The notes under the pieces: model-generated
What the model was told of the DNA's origin: nothing
Databases searched by the model: none
The model's input: only the letters and a program-made list of their open reading frames with translations
Shown: positions 5,780 to 5,830 of the stretch, one piece after another
How the letters are laid out: each line of letters begins with the position of its first letter
How positions within the stretch are numbered: the stretch's first letter is position 1
Assembly: GCA_900542795.1 (NCBI GenBank)
Contig: UQPD01000148.1
Coordinates: 1-5,830, forward strand
Direction: 5' to 3'
Source: an uncultured Prevotella sp.
Lineage (GTDB): Bacteria > Bacteroidota > Bacteroidia > Bacteroidales > Bacteroidaceae
Length of the DNA stretch: 5,830 nucleotides
Translations under genes and position numbers: made by a program

Positions 5780-5830
5780 GTAGGGTGTTCAAAATCCATA
5801 AAAAAAATCTGCACGAAATTGGCAAGGTTT

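Larger units (their letters stand above)
5345..5830. other. Non-coding tail rich in repeats
   Basis: No gene is supported in these 486 nt. The stretch holds a (CG)5/(TA)6 tract (5446-5471), two 84-bp direct copies (5497-5580 and 5640-5723), a third partial copy (5756-5779) and a 7-bp tandem array (5591-5622). I found no exact TAnnTTTG element on either strand; AACATTTG inside both long copies matches at 7 of 8 positions. A frame opens at ATG 5728 and runs off the right edge, but it lies inside repeat DNA and encodes nothing I recognise. Confidence 0.7.

Overview
The window looks like ordinary chromosomal DNA from a Bacteroidales bacterium, most likely Prevotella-like (genus-level placement is inference). 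The signs are a MutS with a Bacteroidetes-style sequence, gene starts preceded by A-rich DNA rather than a strong Shine-Dalgarno, two exact copies of the Bacteroidetes -7 promoter element (TAnnTTTG), and a tRNA gene that does not encode its 3' CCA.

Layout. Positions 1-127 are AT-rich and gene-poor, with an imperfect hairpin at 53-82 behind buk. Positions 128-2213 hold a two-gene minus-strand unit: ptb (phosphate butyryltransferase, 1305-2213) is transcribed first, followed after about 70 nt by buk (butyrate kinase, 128-1234). Positions 2214-2419 form a divergent promoter region: TACTTTTG on the minus strand (2276-2283) faces ptb, and TACTTTTG on the plus strand (2389-2396) faces tRNA-Arg(CCU) at 2420-2491. 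The 159-nt stretch from the tRNA to mutS carries a perfect 18-bp inverted repeat (2549-2610). The complete mutS gene fills 2651-5260 and ends at a strong intrinsic terminator (5297-5344). From 5345 to 5830 I see no convincing gene. This tail holds a (CG)5/(TA)6 tract, two 84-bp direct copies at about 90% identity, a third partial copy, and a 7-bp tandem repeat between the two full copies.

Function. Ptb and Buk together turn an acyl-CoA (butyryl-CoA or a branched-chain relative) into the free acid, giving one ATP by substrate-level phosphorylation. MutS is the mismatch-recognition ATPase of DNA repair and is functionally unrelated to its divergent neighbours. The tRNA reads the Arg codon AGG, which is rare here.

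Novelty. I found no defence system, CRISPR array, transposase or unknown protein family. The parts that deserve a second look are non-coding: the repeat cluster after the mutS terminator, the long hairpin in the mutS leader, and the imperfect anticodon stem of the tRNA.
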